Below, piece after piece: positions 1 through 11,140 of a stretch of DNA of 64,000 bases. The position numbers and the translations under genes are program-made. Position 1 is the first letter of the stretch, and each line of letters starts with the position of its first letter. The notes under the pieces were generated by a model that did no database searches, was not told the DNA's origin, and saw nothing but the letters and a program-made list of their open reading frames with translations. Source of the stretch: Streptomyces sp. NRRL S-37 (GTDB lineage: Bacteria; Actinomycetota; Actinomycetes; Streptomycetales; Streptomycetaceae). The stretch spans positions 124,001 through 188,000 of the forward strand of contig NZ_JOIZ01000007.1 of the NCBI RefSeq assembly GCF_000721605.1. Reading direction: 5' to 3'.

Positions 1-2
1 CC

Positions 3-446
3 GCCACCCTCGTGGTCGCCGTGTCGGCGCTGATCACCGGTGCGCTGCTGTTCCCGCTGGGCGAGCTCACGACCATCTCGGGCACCCGGATCAGCTTCTC
101 CGAGGGGCTGGCCAGAGCGCTGCTGATCGCCCTGGTCGTCGCCGTGTCACTGATCGGGGTGGCGGCGCTCGGCCTGTTCGTCTCGACGCTGACCAACAGT
201 GGCATCGCGGCGATGGCGACCACCGTCGGGCTGCTGATCACGGTCCAGATCGTCGACCAGATCCCGCAGTTGCACGCCCTGCATCCCTACCTCTTCTCCC
301 ACTACTGGCTGTCCTTCGCCGACCTGATGCGCGAACCGGTCTACTGGGACGACCTGACGAAGAACCTCGGCCTCCAAGCCCTCTACGCGGCCGTGTTCGG
401 CTCGGCGGCATGGGCGCGGTTCACGGCGAAGGACATCAGCGCGTAG
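3..446 (+). CDS. ABC transporter permease, ABC-2 type (3' part only)
   Basis: C-terminal 147 or so residues of an integral membrane protein; the reading frame is open through the left window edge, so the true start lies outside. Hydrophobic segments are visible around VAVSALITGALLFPL, ALLIALVVAVSLIGVAALGLF and MATTVGLLITVQIV, with an extracytoplasmic stretch containing YLFSHYWLSF. This layout is typical of the last membrane spans of bacitracin/Nod-type ABC-2 permeases, which pair with a separate ATPase that would be expected just upstream. Substrate cannot be inferred. Family assignment is by pattern only. Confidence 0.7.
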   Translation, partial: ATLVVAVSALITGALLFPLGELTTISGTRISFSEGLARALLIALVVAVSLIGVAALGLFVSTLTNSGIAAMATTVGLLITVQIVDQIPQLHALHPYLFSHYWLSFADLMREPVYWDDLTKNLGLQALYAAVFGSAAWARFTAKDISA

Positions 447-476
447 AAATGCGGTGGCGGAGGCCGGCCGGGGCGT

Positions 477-1082
477 GTGACCGTGCCGTCCATGGGCAAC
501 TCACAGGCGTACCCCGTCCTGCGGACCACCGACGCGGCCGAGGCGTACCGGCAGGCCAGGAGGCTGTGCGCGCTGCTGGAACATGTCGAGGACACGGTGT
601 GGCTGTTCGCTGTACTGCCGACGGTCCGCGATGTGCGGCGGATCGCCGCGCGCGCTCCGGGACTGCCCTTCGACCACGCCGCCACCCGGACCCGTCCGGC
701 AACGGGGGATCACGTCTGGTTCGACCTCGACGTGACGGCACTGGAGGATGCGGAGCTGGAGCGACACCTGCCACTGTCCTTCTCCGAGGACGTCGATCGT
801 GAGCGGGTCGAGGACGGGATCCTGGCCGCGCTGGGCGAGGGCATGGTCTCCCTCGAATGGCACGGATGCTGGCCGGACGACCCGGACGCGGACTCGGACG
901 GGTACCCGAAGTACGACGGGGTCCAGGTCTTGTTCCACGGTGATGAGGCCCAGTACGGCGACTGGACGGAGGAGCACACCGTCTTCGTCCATGTGACCAA
1001 GTTCGGGGACCTGCCCCGCGCCCGTAAGCTCGCCGCCCACATCGGCAGCGAGGTGCTGGGAGAAGCCCAGCTCGGCTGGTGA
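477..1082 (+). CDS. conserved hypothetical protein (201 aa)
   Basis: Soluble acidic protein with no signal peptide and no membrane segment; not recognised as a named family. GTG start at 477; a later ATG at residue 6 is an alternative and neither has a strong ribosome site. It begins 30 bp after the permease stop and ends 2 bp before the convergent stop of the FMN reductase gene. Aromatic and acidic residues cluster in the centre (HVWFDLDVTALED, EWHGCWPDDPDAD), a composition reminiscent of small immunity-like or SUKH-like proteins, but no diagnostic motif is visible. Confidence 0.6.
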   Translation: MTVPSMGNSQAYPVLRTTDAAEAYRQARRLCALLEHVEDTVWLFAVLPTVRDVRRIAARAPGLPFDHAATRTRPATGDHVWFDLDVTALEDAELERHLPLSFSEDVDRERVEDGILAALGEGMVSLEWHGCWPDDPDADSDGYPKYDGVQVLFHGDEAQYGDWTEEHTVFVHVTKFGDLPRARKLAAHIGSEVLGEAQLGW

Positions 1083-1084
1083 CG

Positions 1085-1669
1085 TCAGTCCGTCTCGTAC
1101 GGGAAGCGGGCGAGCGGTGCCTCCCGCGCGAAGAACGTCTTGGCCCGCGTCAGGGCCTCCGTGTCCTTCAGTACGTCCCCCGGCTTGCTCCCGTTGCCGA
1201 GCAGCACCCCGCCGAACCGCATCCCCATGTACGCGGCCGAGTTGTTCAGCGTGCCGACCAGCGGGTCGGCGACCTCCGGCTCCTCGTGCGCGAGCGCGGT
1301 GACGCCCCACAGGGTGCGCCCCGCCAGGGTCGCCTTGAAGTCCAGGCCGGGGGTGCGCAGCCAGCCCGACCAGTGGTCCAGGTAGCGCTTGGTCTGGGCG
1401 GAGACCGAGTACCAGTACAGCGGTGAGGCGATCACGATGTCGGTCGCGGCGAGGGTGGCGTCCAGGAGGTGGGCCACCGGGCCCTCGGTGGGGCGGACGT
1501 GGTCGCTGTCGTGGCGCAGGTCCTCGAAGTCGGGCAGGGGACGGGCGGAGAGGTCGATCCACTGCTGCTCCACGTCCGGGGGCAGTTGTTCGGCGGCCCG
1601 GCGGGCCAGCAGTTCGGTGTTGCCGTCGGGGCGGGCGCTGCCCAGGACGAAGAGGAAACGACGCGTCAT
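1085..1669 (-). CDS. NAD(P)H-dependent FMN reductase / flavodoxin-fold oxidoreductase
   Basis: 194-residue protein beginning MTRRFLFVLGSARPDGNTE. The N-terminal strand followed by GSxRxxGNT is the FMN phosphate-binding loop of the NADPH-dependent FMN reductase family, and ASPLYWYSVSAQTKRYLDHW is the second FMN-contacting loop. It is expected to reduce FMN or quinones with NAD(P)H in the cytosol. Three in-frame starts are close together (M at 1699, 1675, 1669); the shortest is chosen because it places the Rossmann-like strand at the N terminus as in the family. The upstream AT-rich region carries a direct repeat that may be its operator. Confidence 0.8.
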   Translation of the reverse strand: MTRRFLFVLGSARPDGNTELLARRAAEQLPPDVEQQWIDLSARPLPDFEDLRHDSDHVRPTEGPVAHLLDATLAATDIVIASPLYWYSVSAQTKRYLDHWSGWLRTPGLDFKATLAGRTLWGVTALAHEEPEVADPLVGTLNNSAAYMGMRFGGVLLGNGSKPGDVLKDTEALTRAKTFFAREAPLARFPYETD

Positions 1670-1710
1670 GACCATCCCCAGATACTCGGCGTGTGTCAAT
1701 TACAGGCACT

Positions 1711-1736
1711 TGCATCATATGCGCGTGCATCTATAT
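1711..1736. promoter_or_regulatory. direct repeat upstream of FMN reductase, possible operator
   Basis: Two copies of TGCATC(T)ATAT at 1711-1720 and 1726-1736 lie 15 bp apart in an unusually AT-rich stretch upstream of the minus-strand reductase. Spacing close to one and a half helical turns is compatible with a dimeric regulator. No regulator gene is adjacent, so this is only a candidate site. Confidence 0.3.
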
Positions 1737-1783
1737 GTCAAAGGGGTGGCATGCCACAGGGGCGGCGCGGCCCCACGGGCCGC

Positions 1784-3055
1784 TCAGCCGGTGGTGGTGC
1801 CCCCGCGCCGTTCCGCCTCCGTCGCCACCGCGAGCAGCAGATCCTCCCGCCCGTGCGGTGCCACCAGCTGGAGCCCCGCCGGGCAGCCGTCGGCGCCGAA
1901 CCCGGCCGGGAGGCTCAGCGCGGGGTGCCCGCTGACGTTGAACGCCCAGGTGAGGGCGGTCGAGTAGACCTCGCCGGGGCCGTCGTGACCGTGCGGTGCG
2001 GTGGGCGCCGTGGGGGTGAGCAGCAGGCCGGCACGGGCGAACAGGGCGTTCAGGCGCCGGTCGTTCTCCGCCCGGATCCGGTGGGCGCCGGCGGGGTCGG
2101 CACCGGGGGTGCGCAGGGCGAGCCAGGCCGGGGCGGGGTCGAGGAGCCGTACCGGCGGCGAGGGGCGTACGAGCCGTACGACCCCGGCGTCGACCAGCCG
2201 GCCGGCCGCCGCACGGGCCAGGGCGACGGGTTCCGGGTCGGGGCCGGCGAAGCCGAGGTCGGGGGACCAGCAGGCGTCGACGGGGAAGGCCGCAGGGGCC
2301 CCGGCCGTGATGGGGGAGGCCGTAGGGGTCCCGGCCGTGATGGGGGAGGCCGTAGGGGTCCCGGCCGTGATGGGGGAGGCCGCAGGGGCCCCGGGTGCGA
2401 CGGGCCGCCCCGACATCACCCGCCACCAGGCCGCCGCGTCCGAGGCCGTGCGGGTGAGGACCCCGGGCGCCGCGAGGCCCGTACGGTCGGCCGAGGGGAG
2501 ACGGCCGTTCGTGACCTTCAGCCCGACGGTCCCGCACCACGCCGCCGGGATCCGCACCGAGCCCGCGCCGTCGCTGCCCGTCGCCAGCGGCACCAGCCCG
2601 GCCGCCACCGCCACCGCCGCCCCGGCCGAGGAACCGCCCGGTGTGCGGTCCGCCCGCCACGGATTGACGGTACGGCCGTGCGCCCCGAGCCCCCAGGTCT
2701 GCCAGGGCGTTCCCGGACCGGGCACCGACGTGGCGCCCACGGCGACACCACCGGCCGCGAGCAGCGGCTGTGCCGCACGCAGCCCGTGCCGCCCCTTGAC
2801 CGCGACCGGCACCCCGGCCAGCGGCAGCCGCTCCCCTGCGGCGACCCGTGCGTCCACCCCGTCCGCCCGCCGCAGCGCCTCCTCGTCCCACACCTCCAGG
2901 AACGCGCACAGCTCCGGATCGGCCCGCCCGATCCGCTCCAGCGCCTCCGCGACCACGTCCACGGCCCGCCGTCGCCGTCCGCGCACGGCGGACGCGATCG
3001 CCTCGGCCGAGGCGGCCGCACGAGGCCCGTACTCCTGGCTGTCCGGCACACCCAC
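1784..3055 (-). CDS. amidase-signature family hydrolase
   Basis: 423-residue amidase signature (AS) enzyme, expected to hydrolyse a carboxamide through a Ser-cisSer-Lys triad. The Lys sits in VAVKGRHGL, the cis-Ser in PGGSSAGAA, and the nucleophile Ser in GAGSVRIPAAW. The order and spacing fit the family, although the protein is shorter than typical 460-500 aa amidases. A Pro/Ala/Thr-rich insert of four near-identical 10-residue units (consensus ITAGTPTASP) interrupts the region after the core; it is encoded by the 30-bp repeat listed separately and is probably a flexible loop. Transcribed alone; substrate unknown. Confidence 0.85.
   Translation of the reverse strand: MGVPDSQEYGPRAAASAEAIASAVRGRRRRAVDVVAEALERIGRADPELCAFLEVWDEEALRRADGVDARVAAGERLPLAGVPVAVKGRHGLRAAQPLLAAGGVAVGATSVPGPGTPWQTWGLGAHGRTVNPWRADRTPGGSSAGAAVAVAAGLVPLATGSDGAGSVRIPAAWCGTVGLKVTNGRLPSADRTGLAAPGVLTRTASDAAAWWRVMSGRPVAPGAPAASPITAGTPTASPITAGTPTASPITAGAPAAFPVDACWSPDLGFAGPDPEPVALARAAAGRLVDAGVVRLVRPSPPVRLLDPAPAWLALRTPGADPAGAHRIRAENDRRLNALFARAGLLLTPTAPTAPHGHDGPGEVYSTALTWAFNVSGHPALSLPAGFGADGCPAGLQLVAPHGREDLLLAVATEAERRGGTTTG
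2281..2400. repeat. 30-bp in-gene tandem repeat, 4 units
   Basis: Four consecutive 30-bp units start at 2281, 2311, 2341 and 2371. Units 2 and 3 are identical and units 1 and 4 differ at a few positions. The period is a multiple of three, so copy-number change keeps the amidase reading frame. It lies inside the amidase gene and encodes a Pro/Ala/Thr-rich linker. Confidence 0.9.
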
Positions 3056-3148
3056 CCCCTCGAACGGTCCCTGCCCCCACGGTAGGTGCCCGACGGGGCG
3101 GCGAGGACGTGATGGCGGCCGGGCCCGGAGGCCGCGCGGCCTTTCGTT

Positions 3149-3643
3149 TCAGCGCGTCGCGCCCACCAGGCGGGCCAGCGGCTCCGTCTCACGGGGCGGC
3201 CGGCCGGTCAGGTCGCCCAGGCGCCACTCGTTCACCCAGGGCACGCGGTACACGTCGATCACCGACTCGACGAGCCGGATCCGGTGGGCGAGGGGACGCG
3301 GCAGCCGCCCCGGCGCGTCCGCCACCAGGACCACGGCGTCCAGGGCGAGCCCGTGCGGCGCCTCACCGCGCCGGACCGTGTCCACCACCGGGAGCACGGC
3401 GTCCAGACCGGCGGCGTGGGTCCGGGCGACGAGCAGCACCGACGGCGGGCCGTCGGGGCCGGGCCAGGCGCGTCCGCTGTCATGACCGCCGTAGACCGCG
3501 GCGAGCGTGGAGACGCCCGCGCCGCCGTGCAGCCCGACCCAGGAGAAGCGCCGCGCCGCCGCCCGCGCGGGGGCGGGCTCCGGCGGGGCCGCCTCCGGTA
3601 CCGCCACCGGCCCTCGGATCCAGATCTCCGGTCCCTGCCCCAT
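3149..3643 (-). CDS. conserved actinobacterial protein, DUF6668-like
   Basis: 164 residues starting MGQGPEIWIRGP at an ATG preceded by GGAGAGAGG. After a Pro/Ala-rich linker, the core has RFSWVGLHGGAGVSTLAAVYGG, a P-loop-like glycine segment without a canonical GKS/T. Further on are SVLLVARTHAAGLDA and VVLVADAPGRLP, resembling the strands of a MinD/ParA-like fold that has lost its Walker lysine. I recall such proteins beside conjugation or secretion-like gene sets in Streptomyces. Here it is divergent from a TPR-like hypothetical 159 bp away. The function is unknown; the family name is from memory. Confidence 0.6.
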   Translation of the reverse strand: MGQGPEIWIRGPVAVPEAAPPEPAPARAAARRFSWVGLHGGAGVSTLAAVYGGHDSGRAWPGPDGPPSVLLVARTHAAGLDAVLPVVDTVRRGEAPHGLALDAVVLVADAPGRLPRPLAHRIRLVESVIDVYRVPWVNEWRLGDLTGRPPRETEPLARLVGATR

Positions 3644-3802
3644 GCCCTCTCTCCTGCTCGCCGCCTCGGCCTTCATGCTGCCGGACGGACGGGAAACCCG
3701 CGCGGGCGGCCGTTGGGACGAGCCTGTGACAACGCGGTGACGTGAGAAACGCGGGCGAGCGGACAGACTCGACGGCAGGTGTACGACCCGAATGAGGGAA
3801 CG

Positions 3803-5011
3803 ATGTCTCGACTCAGCCGCGAGAAGAAGCGGGAACAGCAGCAGGCCGCACATGCGGCGAACCTTGCGGCAGCGCCGATCGACGTCCATGTCCCCGTCGG
3901 CGGGGCGGACACGCGCGGGGCGTCGGTCGGCGGGGTGACGGTGATCGCCGGGCCCGGCGAGGAGATCCAGCAGGCGGTACTGAACCGCCTCCACCGCATC
4001 GCCCTCGCCTCCGGTCACGCCGTCCTCGCCACCGTGCACGACGAGCGCATCGGCTGCGTCGTCCCGCTCCGCGTCGACCCGGACGGCTCCAGCCACTTCA
4101 CGGCACAGCCGGTCCTGACGGCACCGGCGCGGGAGCCCGGTACGGACCGGCCGACGCACCTGCCGCGCCCCGCACCCGGACCGGCGCCGGAGGGGACGCC
4201 CGGACCGGATCCCGTACGGGACGCCATCCCCACCTTCAAGCTGCGCCCCGTGCCCGAGCCGGAGGCTCCCCGGGACGCCGTCCCGACGTTCGAGCTGCGG
4301 GCCGTACCCGGGGCGGCGGAGGTCACGCCGCCCGGCACGGTCGCGCCCCCGACGGGCGAGTTCGGCCCGCCCCCGTCCATGGGCGCGAGGCCGCACCCCG
4401 ACCCCGGGGCCGGCCGGCCCCGGGCGCACGGGACCGCACCGTCCCCCGAGCCCGAGCCCGTACCCGTACTGGATCCCGATCCCAAGCCCACCCCGCCCCG
4501 CGGCTTCGACGCCGTGGCGGAGGCGGTGCTCGGTGACGAACCCTCCGCCGGGGAGAGCCTGCTCGCCGAACCCATGGCCCGGGTCAACGACGCCGTCCGG
4601 ACGGGCCGGATCGACACGGCGGCCCGGCTGGCCGAGGAGACCGTCGCGGAGGCCTCGGGCACCCTGGGACCGGAGCACCCGGAGGTGCTGCGGCTGCGCG
4701 AACTCGCCGCGTACATCGCCTACCTGGCCGGTGAGCCGCTGCGCGCCTTCCGGATCTCCCTCGACCTGGCCGTGATCTGCCGCCGCGCGGGGGACGCGGA
4801 GGCCGCCTACGGCAACGTCCGCAGCGCGGCGACCGCATGGCGCGCGGTGCGCGACCCGCTGCTCGGACTGGATCTCGGGCACGAGCTGATCGCCCTGTGG
4901 ACCGAGCTCACCGCCGAGGGCGGGCCCGCCGCCGACGAGATCGAGGAACTGGAGTCCGCCCGCGCCCGCATGGGCCGGCTGACCGAACGCGCCCGCGCCC
5001 GGCAGTCCTGA
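3803..5011 (+). CDS. hypothetical protein with proline-rich centre and helical (TPR-like) C-terminus
   Basis: 402 residues from the ATG at 3803 (GAGGGA 4 nt upstream), beginning MSRLSREKKREQQQ. Residues 1-20 are highly charged, residues 25-105 form a small folded domain (IDVHVPVGGADTRG to FTAQPVL), residues 105-235 are Pro/Glu-rich and probably disordered, and the last 150 residues are helical. That last part has TPR-like features (ARLAEETVAEASGTLGPEHP, AAYIAYLAGEPLRAFRISLD). Divergent from the DUF6668-like gene, which suggests a shared promoter region and possibly a shared role. No enzymatic motif is visible. Confidence 0.65.
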   Translation: MSRLSREKKREQQQAAHAANLAAAPIDVHVPVGGADTRGASVGGVTVIAGPGEEIQQAVLNRLHRIALASGHAVLATVHDERIGCVVPLRVDPDGSSHFTAQPVLTAPAREPGTDRPTHLPRPAPGPAPEGTPGPDPVRDAIPTFKLRPVPEPEAPRDAVPTFELRAVPGAAEVTPPGTVAPPTGEFGPPPSMGARPHPDPGAGRPRAHGTAPSPEPEPVPVLDPDPKPTPPRGFDAVAEAVLGDEPSAGESLLAEPMARVNDAVRTGRIDTAARLAEETVAEASGTLGPEHPEVLRLRELAAYIAYLAGEPLRAFRISLDLAVICRRAGDAEAAYGNVRSAATAWRAVRDPLLGLDLGHELIALWTELTAEGGPAADEIEELESARARMGRLTERARARQS

Positions 5012-5054
5012 GGAGCCTCCGCCCCAGGGGCGAATTAGGGCGCATGGGGGTAAA

Positions 5055-5220
5055 TCAGGGTAAGGCGCCCGCCGCGCCCAGCAGTTTCTCGATGAGCGCG
5101 CTGTTGTCCTCCACTACGGACCGGAGGGCGGCGGCCCAGAAGTCGGCCTGCGCGTGCGGATCGGCCGCGTCGATGACGACTTTCCAGTGCACGGGGTGGT
5201 TTAACTCGATCGTGTAATGG
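5055..5220 (-). pseudogene. truncated VOC (glyoxalase-like) domain remnant
   Basis: The minus-strand frame reads NHPVHWKVVIDAADPHAQAD then FWAAALRSVVEDNSALIEKL and stops shortly after. This is the typical first 45 residues of actinobacterial VOC-family dioxygenase-like proteins, which normally continue to about 120-140 aa. No start codon lies close to the conserved part and the rest of the domain is missing. Two leucines are encoded by TTA, the codon that is very rare in Streptomyces and read by the bldA tRNA. It is most likely a decayed or laterally acquired fragment. Confidence 0.6.
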
Positions 5221-5287
5221 TCGGCTGGCGGGCTTGCGGCGTCCTGGGCCGTTCGGGCTACGCTGATCGTGCGATCTGGGACGCCGG

Positions 5288-5500
5288 TTACGGCGCCAGC
5301 GTGCGGGGCCCCCGCTCCACCGGAGTGATGGTTCGGGGCCTCCCCGTCGCCTCTGGCCGTAACCATCTGGCCAGGTCGCGCAGGGAACTGGCCTCCCGAG
5401 ACCGGACCACGTACAGGATGCGTGTCGCCGCCCCGGGGTTGAGTACGCCGGGGACCAGTGCGTCCAAGACCGTTCGGGGCGTGCGGCTGAGGGAACTCAC
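5288..5500 (-). CDS. small ORF of unknown function (70 aa)
   Basis: GTG-initiated frame encoding MSSLSRTPRTVLDALVPGVL and ending RGPRTLAP, with an in-frame TGA just upstream of the GTG. The surrounding 5012-5587 stretch has no other convincing gene apart from the VOC remnant. The sequence is Arg-rich with no recognised domain, and coding potential is uncertain; it may be another gene remnant. Confidence 0.25.
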   Translation of the reverse strand: MSSLSRTPRTVLDALVPGVLNPGAATRILYVVRSREASSLRDLARWLRPEATGRPRTITPVERGPRTLAP

Positions 5501-5587
5501 TTCTGCTCAGTCCAAAGGAACGGTGGCCGGTGTCGGTGTCTGCATCATGCGACCAGTTCTAGCGCCTCGCTCTGACAACGCCCGGCG

Positions 5588-6601
5588 CTACGGCCTGGCC
5601 TCCAGCGGATTCGCCTCGGAGGGCATGCTTGCGGTGTCGGCCGCCACGCCCGTCGTGTCGGCTAGCACACTGCTCCGGGGCGCGCTGTCCTTCCCGGCGA
5701 GCGCGCGGGCGGCCCGGCGGGCGGTGCGCAGCGCGTCCCAGGTGAGGAGGACGAGCGCCAGCCACACCAGGGCGAAACCGGCCCAGCGCTCGGGCGGCAT
5801 GGCCTCCTTGAAGTAGAGGACCCCGAGCAGGAACTGGAAGACCGGCGCCAGGTACTGCAGCAGGCCCAGTGTGGACAGCGGCACGCGGATCGCGGCGGCG
5901 CCGAAGCAGACCAGGGGGAGTGCGGTGACGATCCCGGTCGCGGCGAGCAGCGCGGCGTGCCCGGCCCCTTCCGTGGTGAACGTGGAATCGCCCCGGGCGC
6001 TCAGCCACAGCAGGTAGCCGAGGGCGGGCAGGAACTGGACCGCGGTCTCGGCGGCCAGCGACTCGACGCCGCCGAGGTTGACCTTCTTCTTCACCAGTCC
6101 GTACGTGGCGAAGGAGAAGGCGAGACAGAGCGAGATCCACGGCGGCCGGCCGTAACCGACGGTGAGGACGAGCACCGCCGCGGCGCCCACCCCGACCGCC
6201 GCCCACTGCGCGGGCCGCAGGCGCTCCTTCAGCAGCAGCACGCCCATCGCGATGGTGACCAGCGGGTTGATGAAGTAGCCGAGGGACGCCTCGACGACGT
6301 GCCCGGAGTTCACGGACCAGATGTAGACGCCCCAGTTCACGGTGATGACCGCCGCGGCGACCGTGACCAGCGCCAGCTTGCGCGGCTGTCGCAGCAGCTC
6401 GCCGAGCCAGGCCCAGCGGCGTATGAGGAGCAGGGCGGCGGCCACGAAGAACAGCGACCAGACCATCCGGTGGGCCAGGATCTCCACCGCCCCGGCGGGC
6501 TTGAGCAGGGGCCAGAACAGCGGGACGAGCCCCCACATCCCGTACGCCGCGAAACCGTTCAGCAGTCCTGTGCGCCGCTCTGCGGCCGGCTTCCCGGTCA
6601 C
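5588..6601 (-). CDS. rarD: EamA/RarD family transporter
   Basis: 337-residue polytopic membrane protein with about ten hydrophobic segments, matching the RarD branch of the DMT superfamily. Diagnostic stretches are GLLNGFAAYGMWGLVPLFWP near the N terminus, HRMVWSLFF, NWGVYIWSVNSGHVVEASLG with YFINPLVTIAMGVLLLKER, and PLSTLGLLQYLAPVFQFLLG. The start is placed at the GTG at 6601 because AAGGAGG lies 5 nt upstream; the ATG at 6616 would put that site inside the gene. A hydrophilic C-terminal tail of about 50 residues exceeds the usual ~300 aa length. The substrate of RarD proteins is not firmly known. Confidence 0.85.
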   Translation of the reverse strand: MTGKPAAERRTGLLNGFAAYGMWGLVPLFWPLLKPAGAVEILAHRMVWSLFFVAAALLLIRRWAWLGELLRQPRKLALVTVAAAVITVNWGVYIWSVNSGHVVEASLGYFINPLVTIAMGVLLLKERLRPAQWAAVGVGAAAVLVLTVGYGRPPWISLCLAFSFATYGLVKKKVNLGGVESLAAETAVQFLPALGYLLWLSARGDSTFTTEGAGHAALLAATGIVTALPLVCFGAAAIRVPLSTLGLLQYLAPVFQFLLGVLYFKEAMPPERWAGFALVWLALVLLTWDALRTARRAARALAGKDSAPRSSVLADTTGVAADTASMPSEANPLEARP

Positions 6602-6789
6602 GGGCCCCTCCTTCATGTCCGACGCGTGTCCTGATCTCCCGCGACGCCCGCGCACGCGCGCGCGGTGCTCGCCGGACGACGGTAACGCCGGACACCCCCG
6701 CGTGTCATGTCCGTACCGGCATACGGTCATGACGCACGGGGGTGGCGGGGGCGGCGGTCTCCGGGTCCGGGGGGCAGCGGCCCTCCGGG

Positions 6790-7644
6790 TCAGCCCTTGA
6801 GCGCGGCGGCGACGGCCTCGGCGAGCGGGGTGGTCGGGCGGCCGGCCAGCCGGGACAGGTCGCCGCTGTCGACGACCAGCTCGCCCTTCTCGATCGAGAC
6901 GTCCACGCCCGCGAGGACCGCGGCCATCGGCTCGGGCACCCCGGCGCCGGCCAGGATGCCGGTGAGCGCCTCGGGCGTGACCGGGTTATAGGCGATCTCC
7001 TTGCCGGTCTGCCGGCTCAGCTCGGCCGCGTACTCGGCGAAACTCCACGCCTCGTCACCGCCCAGCTCGTACGTCGTGTTCTCGTGCCCCTCGCCGGTGA
7101 GCACGGCGACGGCGGCGGCCGCGTAGTCGGCCCGCGAGGCGGAGGAGACCCGGCCCGCGCCGGCGGCGGCCACGACGGCGTTGTGCGCGAGCACCGGGGC
7201 GAGGTTCTCGGTGTAGTTCTCGTGGTACCAGCCGTTGCGCAGCAGCACGTACGGCACGCCCGAGCCCAGCAGCGCCTCCTCGGTGCCGCGGTGGTCGTCG
7301 GCGAGCGCGGCGGTCAGGGAGCCGGGCGCGCTGGTGTAGGCGAGCAGGGCGACACCGGCGGCCTTCGCGGCGTCGATGACGACCCGGTGCTGGCCCACCC
7401 GGCCCTTGTCGAACTCGTTGCCCGAGATCAGCAGTACCTTGTCGTCGGCCGTGAACAGGCCGTCGAAGGTCTCGGGGGCGTTGTAGTCGGCGACCGCGAT
7501 CCGGACGCCGCGCCCGGCGAGGTCCGACGCCTTCTCCGCGCTGCGGACGACGGCGGTGACCTGCTCGGCCGGGACCTTCTCCAGCAGCTGGTCCACGACG
7601 TGACGGCCGAGGTGTCCGGTGGCGCCGGTGATGACGATGCTCAT
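6790..7644 (-). CDS. NAD(P)H-binding oxidoreductase, NmrA/QorB-like
   Basis: 284-residue atypical short-chain dehydrogenase. The N-terminal MSIVITGATGHLGRHVVDQL is the dinucleotide-binding Rossmann motif (GxxGxxG), and LLRNGWYHENYTENLAP is characteristic of the QorB (quinone oxidoreductase 2) subgroup. ATG start with AGGAG upstream. It is transcribed divergently from an HxlR regulator across a 99-bp gap, the arrangement seen for ytfG/ytfH-type pairs. Probably reduces quinones or reactive electrophiles with NADPH, under control of the neighbour. Confidence 0.85.
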   Translation of the reverse strand: MSIVITGATGHLGRHVVDQLLEKVPAEQVTAVVRSAEKASDLAGRGVRIAVADYNAPETFDGLFTADDKVLLISGNEFDKGRVGQHRVVIDAAKAAGVALLAYTSAPGSLTAALADDHRGTEEALLGSGVPYVLLRNGWYHENYTENLAPVLAHNAVVAAAGAGRVSSASRADYAAAAVAVLTGEGHENTTYELGGDEAWSFAEYAAELSRQTGKEIAYNPVTPEALTGILAGAGVPEPMAAVLAGVDVSIEKGELVVDSGDLSRLAGRPTTPLAEAVAAALKG

Positions 7645-7715
7645 GGTGCGGAACTCCTGTGGGGGTGCGTGTGCGGGTATGCCACTCACCTTAGGAGCTG
7701 CGCTAACTATGGGAA

Positions 7716-7740
7716 AGTACCCACTTTGAAGTAAGGTACT
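7716..7740. promoter_or_regulatory. near-palindromic operator between oxidoreductase and HxlR gene
   Basis: Inverted repeat with outer arms AGTACC (7716-7721) and GGTACT (7735-7740) and inner arms ACTT/AAGT around a TG centre. It ends only 3 bp before the regulator ATG at 7744 and covers its AAGG ribosome site. Binding by the HxlR protein would block both divergent promoters and its own gene; this is inferred from position and symmetry. Confidence 0.7.
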
Positions 7741-7743
7741 GGC

Positions 7744-8124
7744 ATGGCGGTAAGTGATGGTGTCCGGTGGACCGACGGCGAGGAGATGTGCCCGCACCGG
7801 CTGGTCCTGGAGCATGTGACCAGCCGCTGGGGCGTACTCGTGCTGATCCAGCTCCTGGAGCGCTCGTACCGCTTCAGCGAACTGCGCCGGGCGATCGGCA
7901 GGGTCAGCGAGAAGATGCTCACCCAGACCCTCCAGACCCTGGAGCGCGACGGCCTGGTGCACCGCGACGCCAGACCGGTCATCCCGCCCCGCGTCGACTA
8001 CTCCCTCACCGGCCTGGGCCGCGAGGCGGCCGAGCAGGTGCGCGACCTGGCGCTGTGGACCGAGAAGCGCATGGCGGATGTCCTCGCCGCCCGGCAGGCG
8101 TACGACGAGACCCGGGCGCCGTAG
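7744..8124 (+). CDS. HxlR family winged-helix transcriptional regulator
   Basis: 126-residue HxlR protein. It has the family Cys in MCPHRLVLEHVTSRWGVLVL, then RYRFSELRRAIGRVSEKML with TQTLQTLERDGLVHRDA (helix-turn-helix and wing) and the PPRVDYSLTGLGRE segment. The Cys near residue 16 corresponds to the redox- or electrophile-sensing Cys of quinone-responsive HxlR members. Probably represses itself and the divergent oxidoreductase through the palindrome overlapping its ribosome site. Confidence 0.9.
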   Translation: MAVSDGVRWTDGEEMCPHRLVLEHVTSRWGVLVLIQLLERSYRFSELRRAIGRVSEKMLTQTLQTLERDGLVHRDARPVIPPRVDYSLTGLGREAAEQVRDLALWTEKRMADVLAARQAYDETRAP

Positions 8125-8160
8125 AGAGCGCCCGGGCCTCGTCCCGGCCTTCGGCAGGCG

Positions 8161-11140
<2,980 letters not shown>

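Noticed and set aside
2281..2400. CRISPR-like array
   Set aside because: Units are contiguous 30-bp tandem repeats with no unique spacers and lie in frame inside the amidase gene.
3149..4882. One 577-residue minus-strand protein
   Set aside because: Everything beyond about 3643 is antisense to the plus-strand gene at 3803-5011; the DUF6668-like product starts at 3643 with its own ribosome site.
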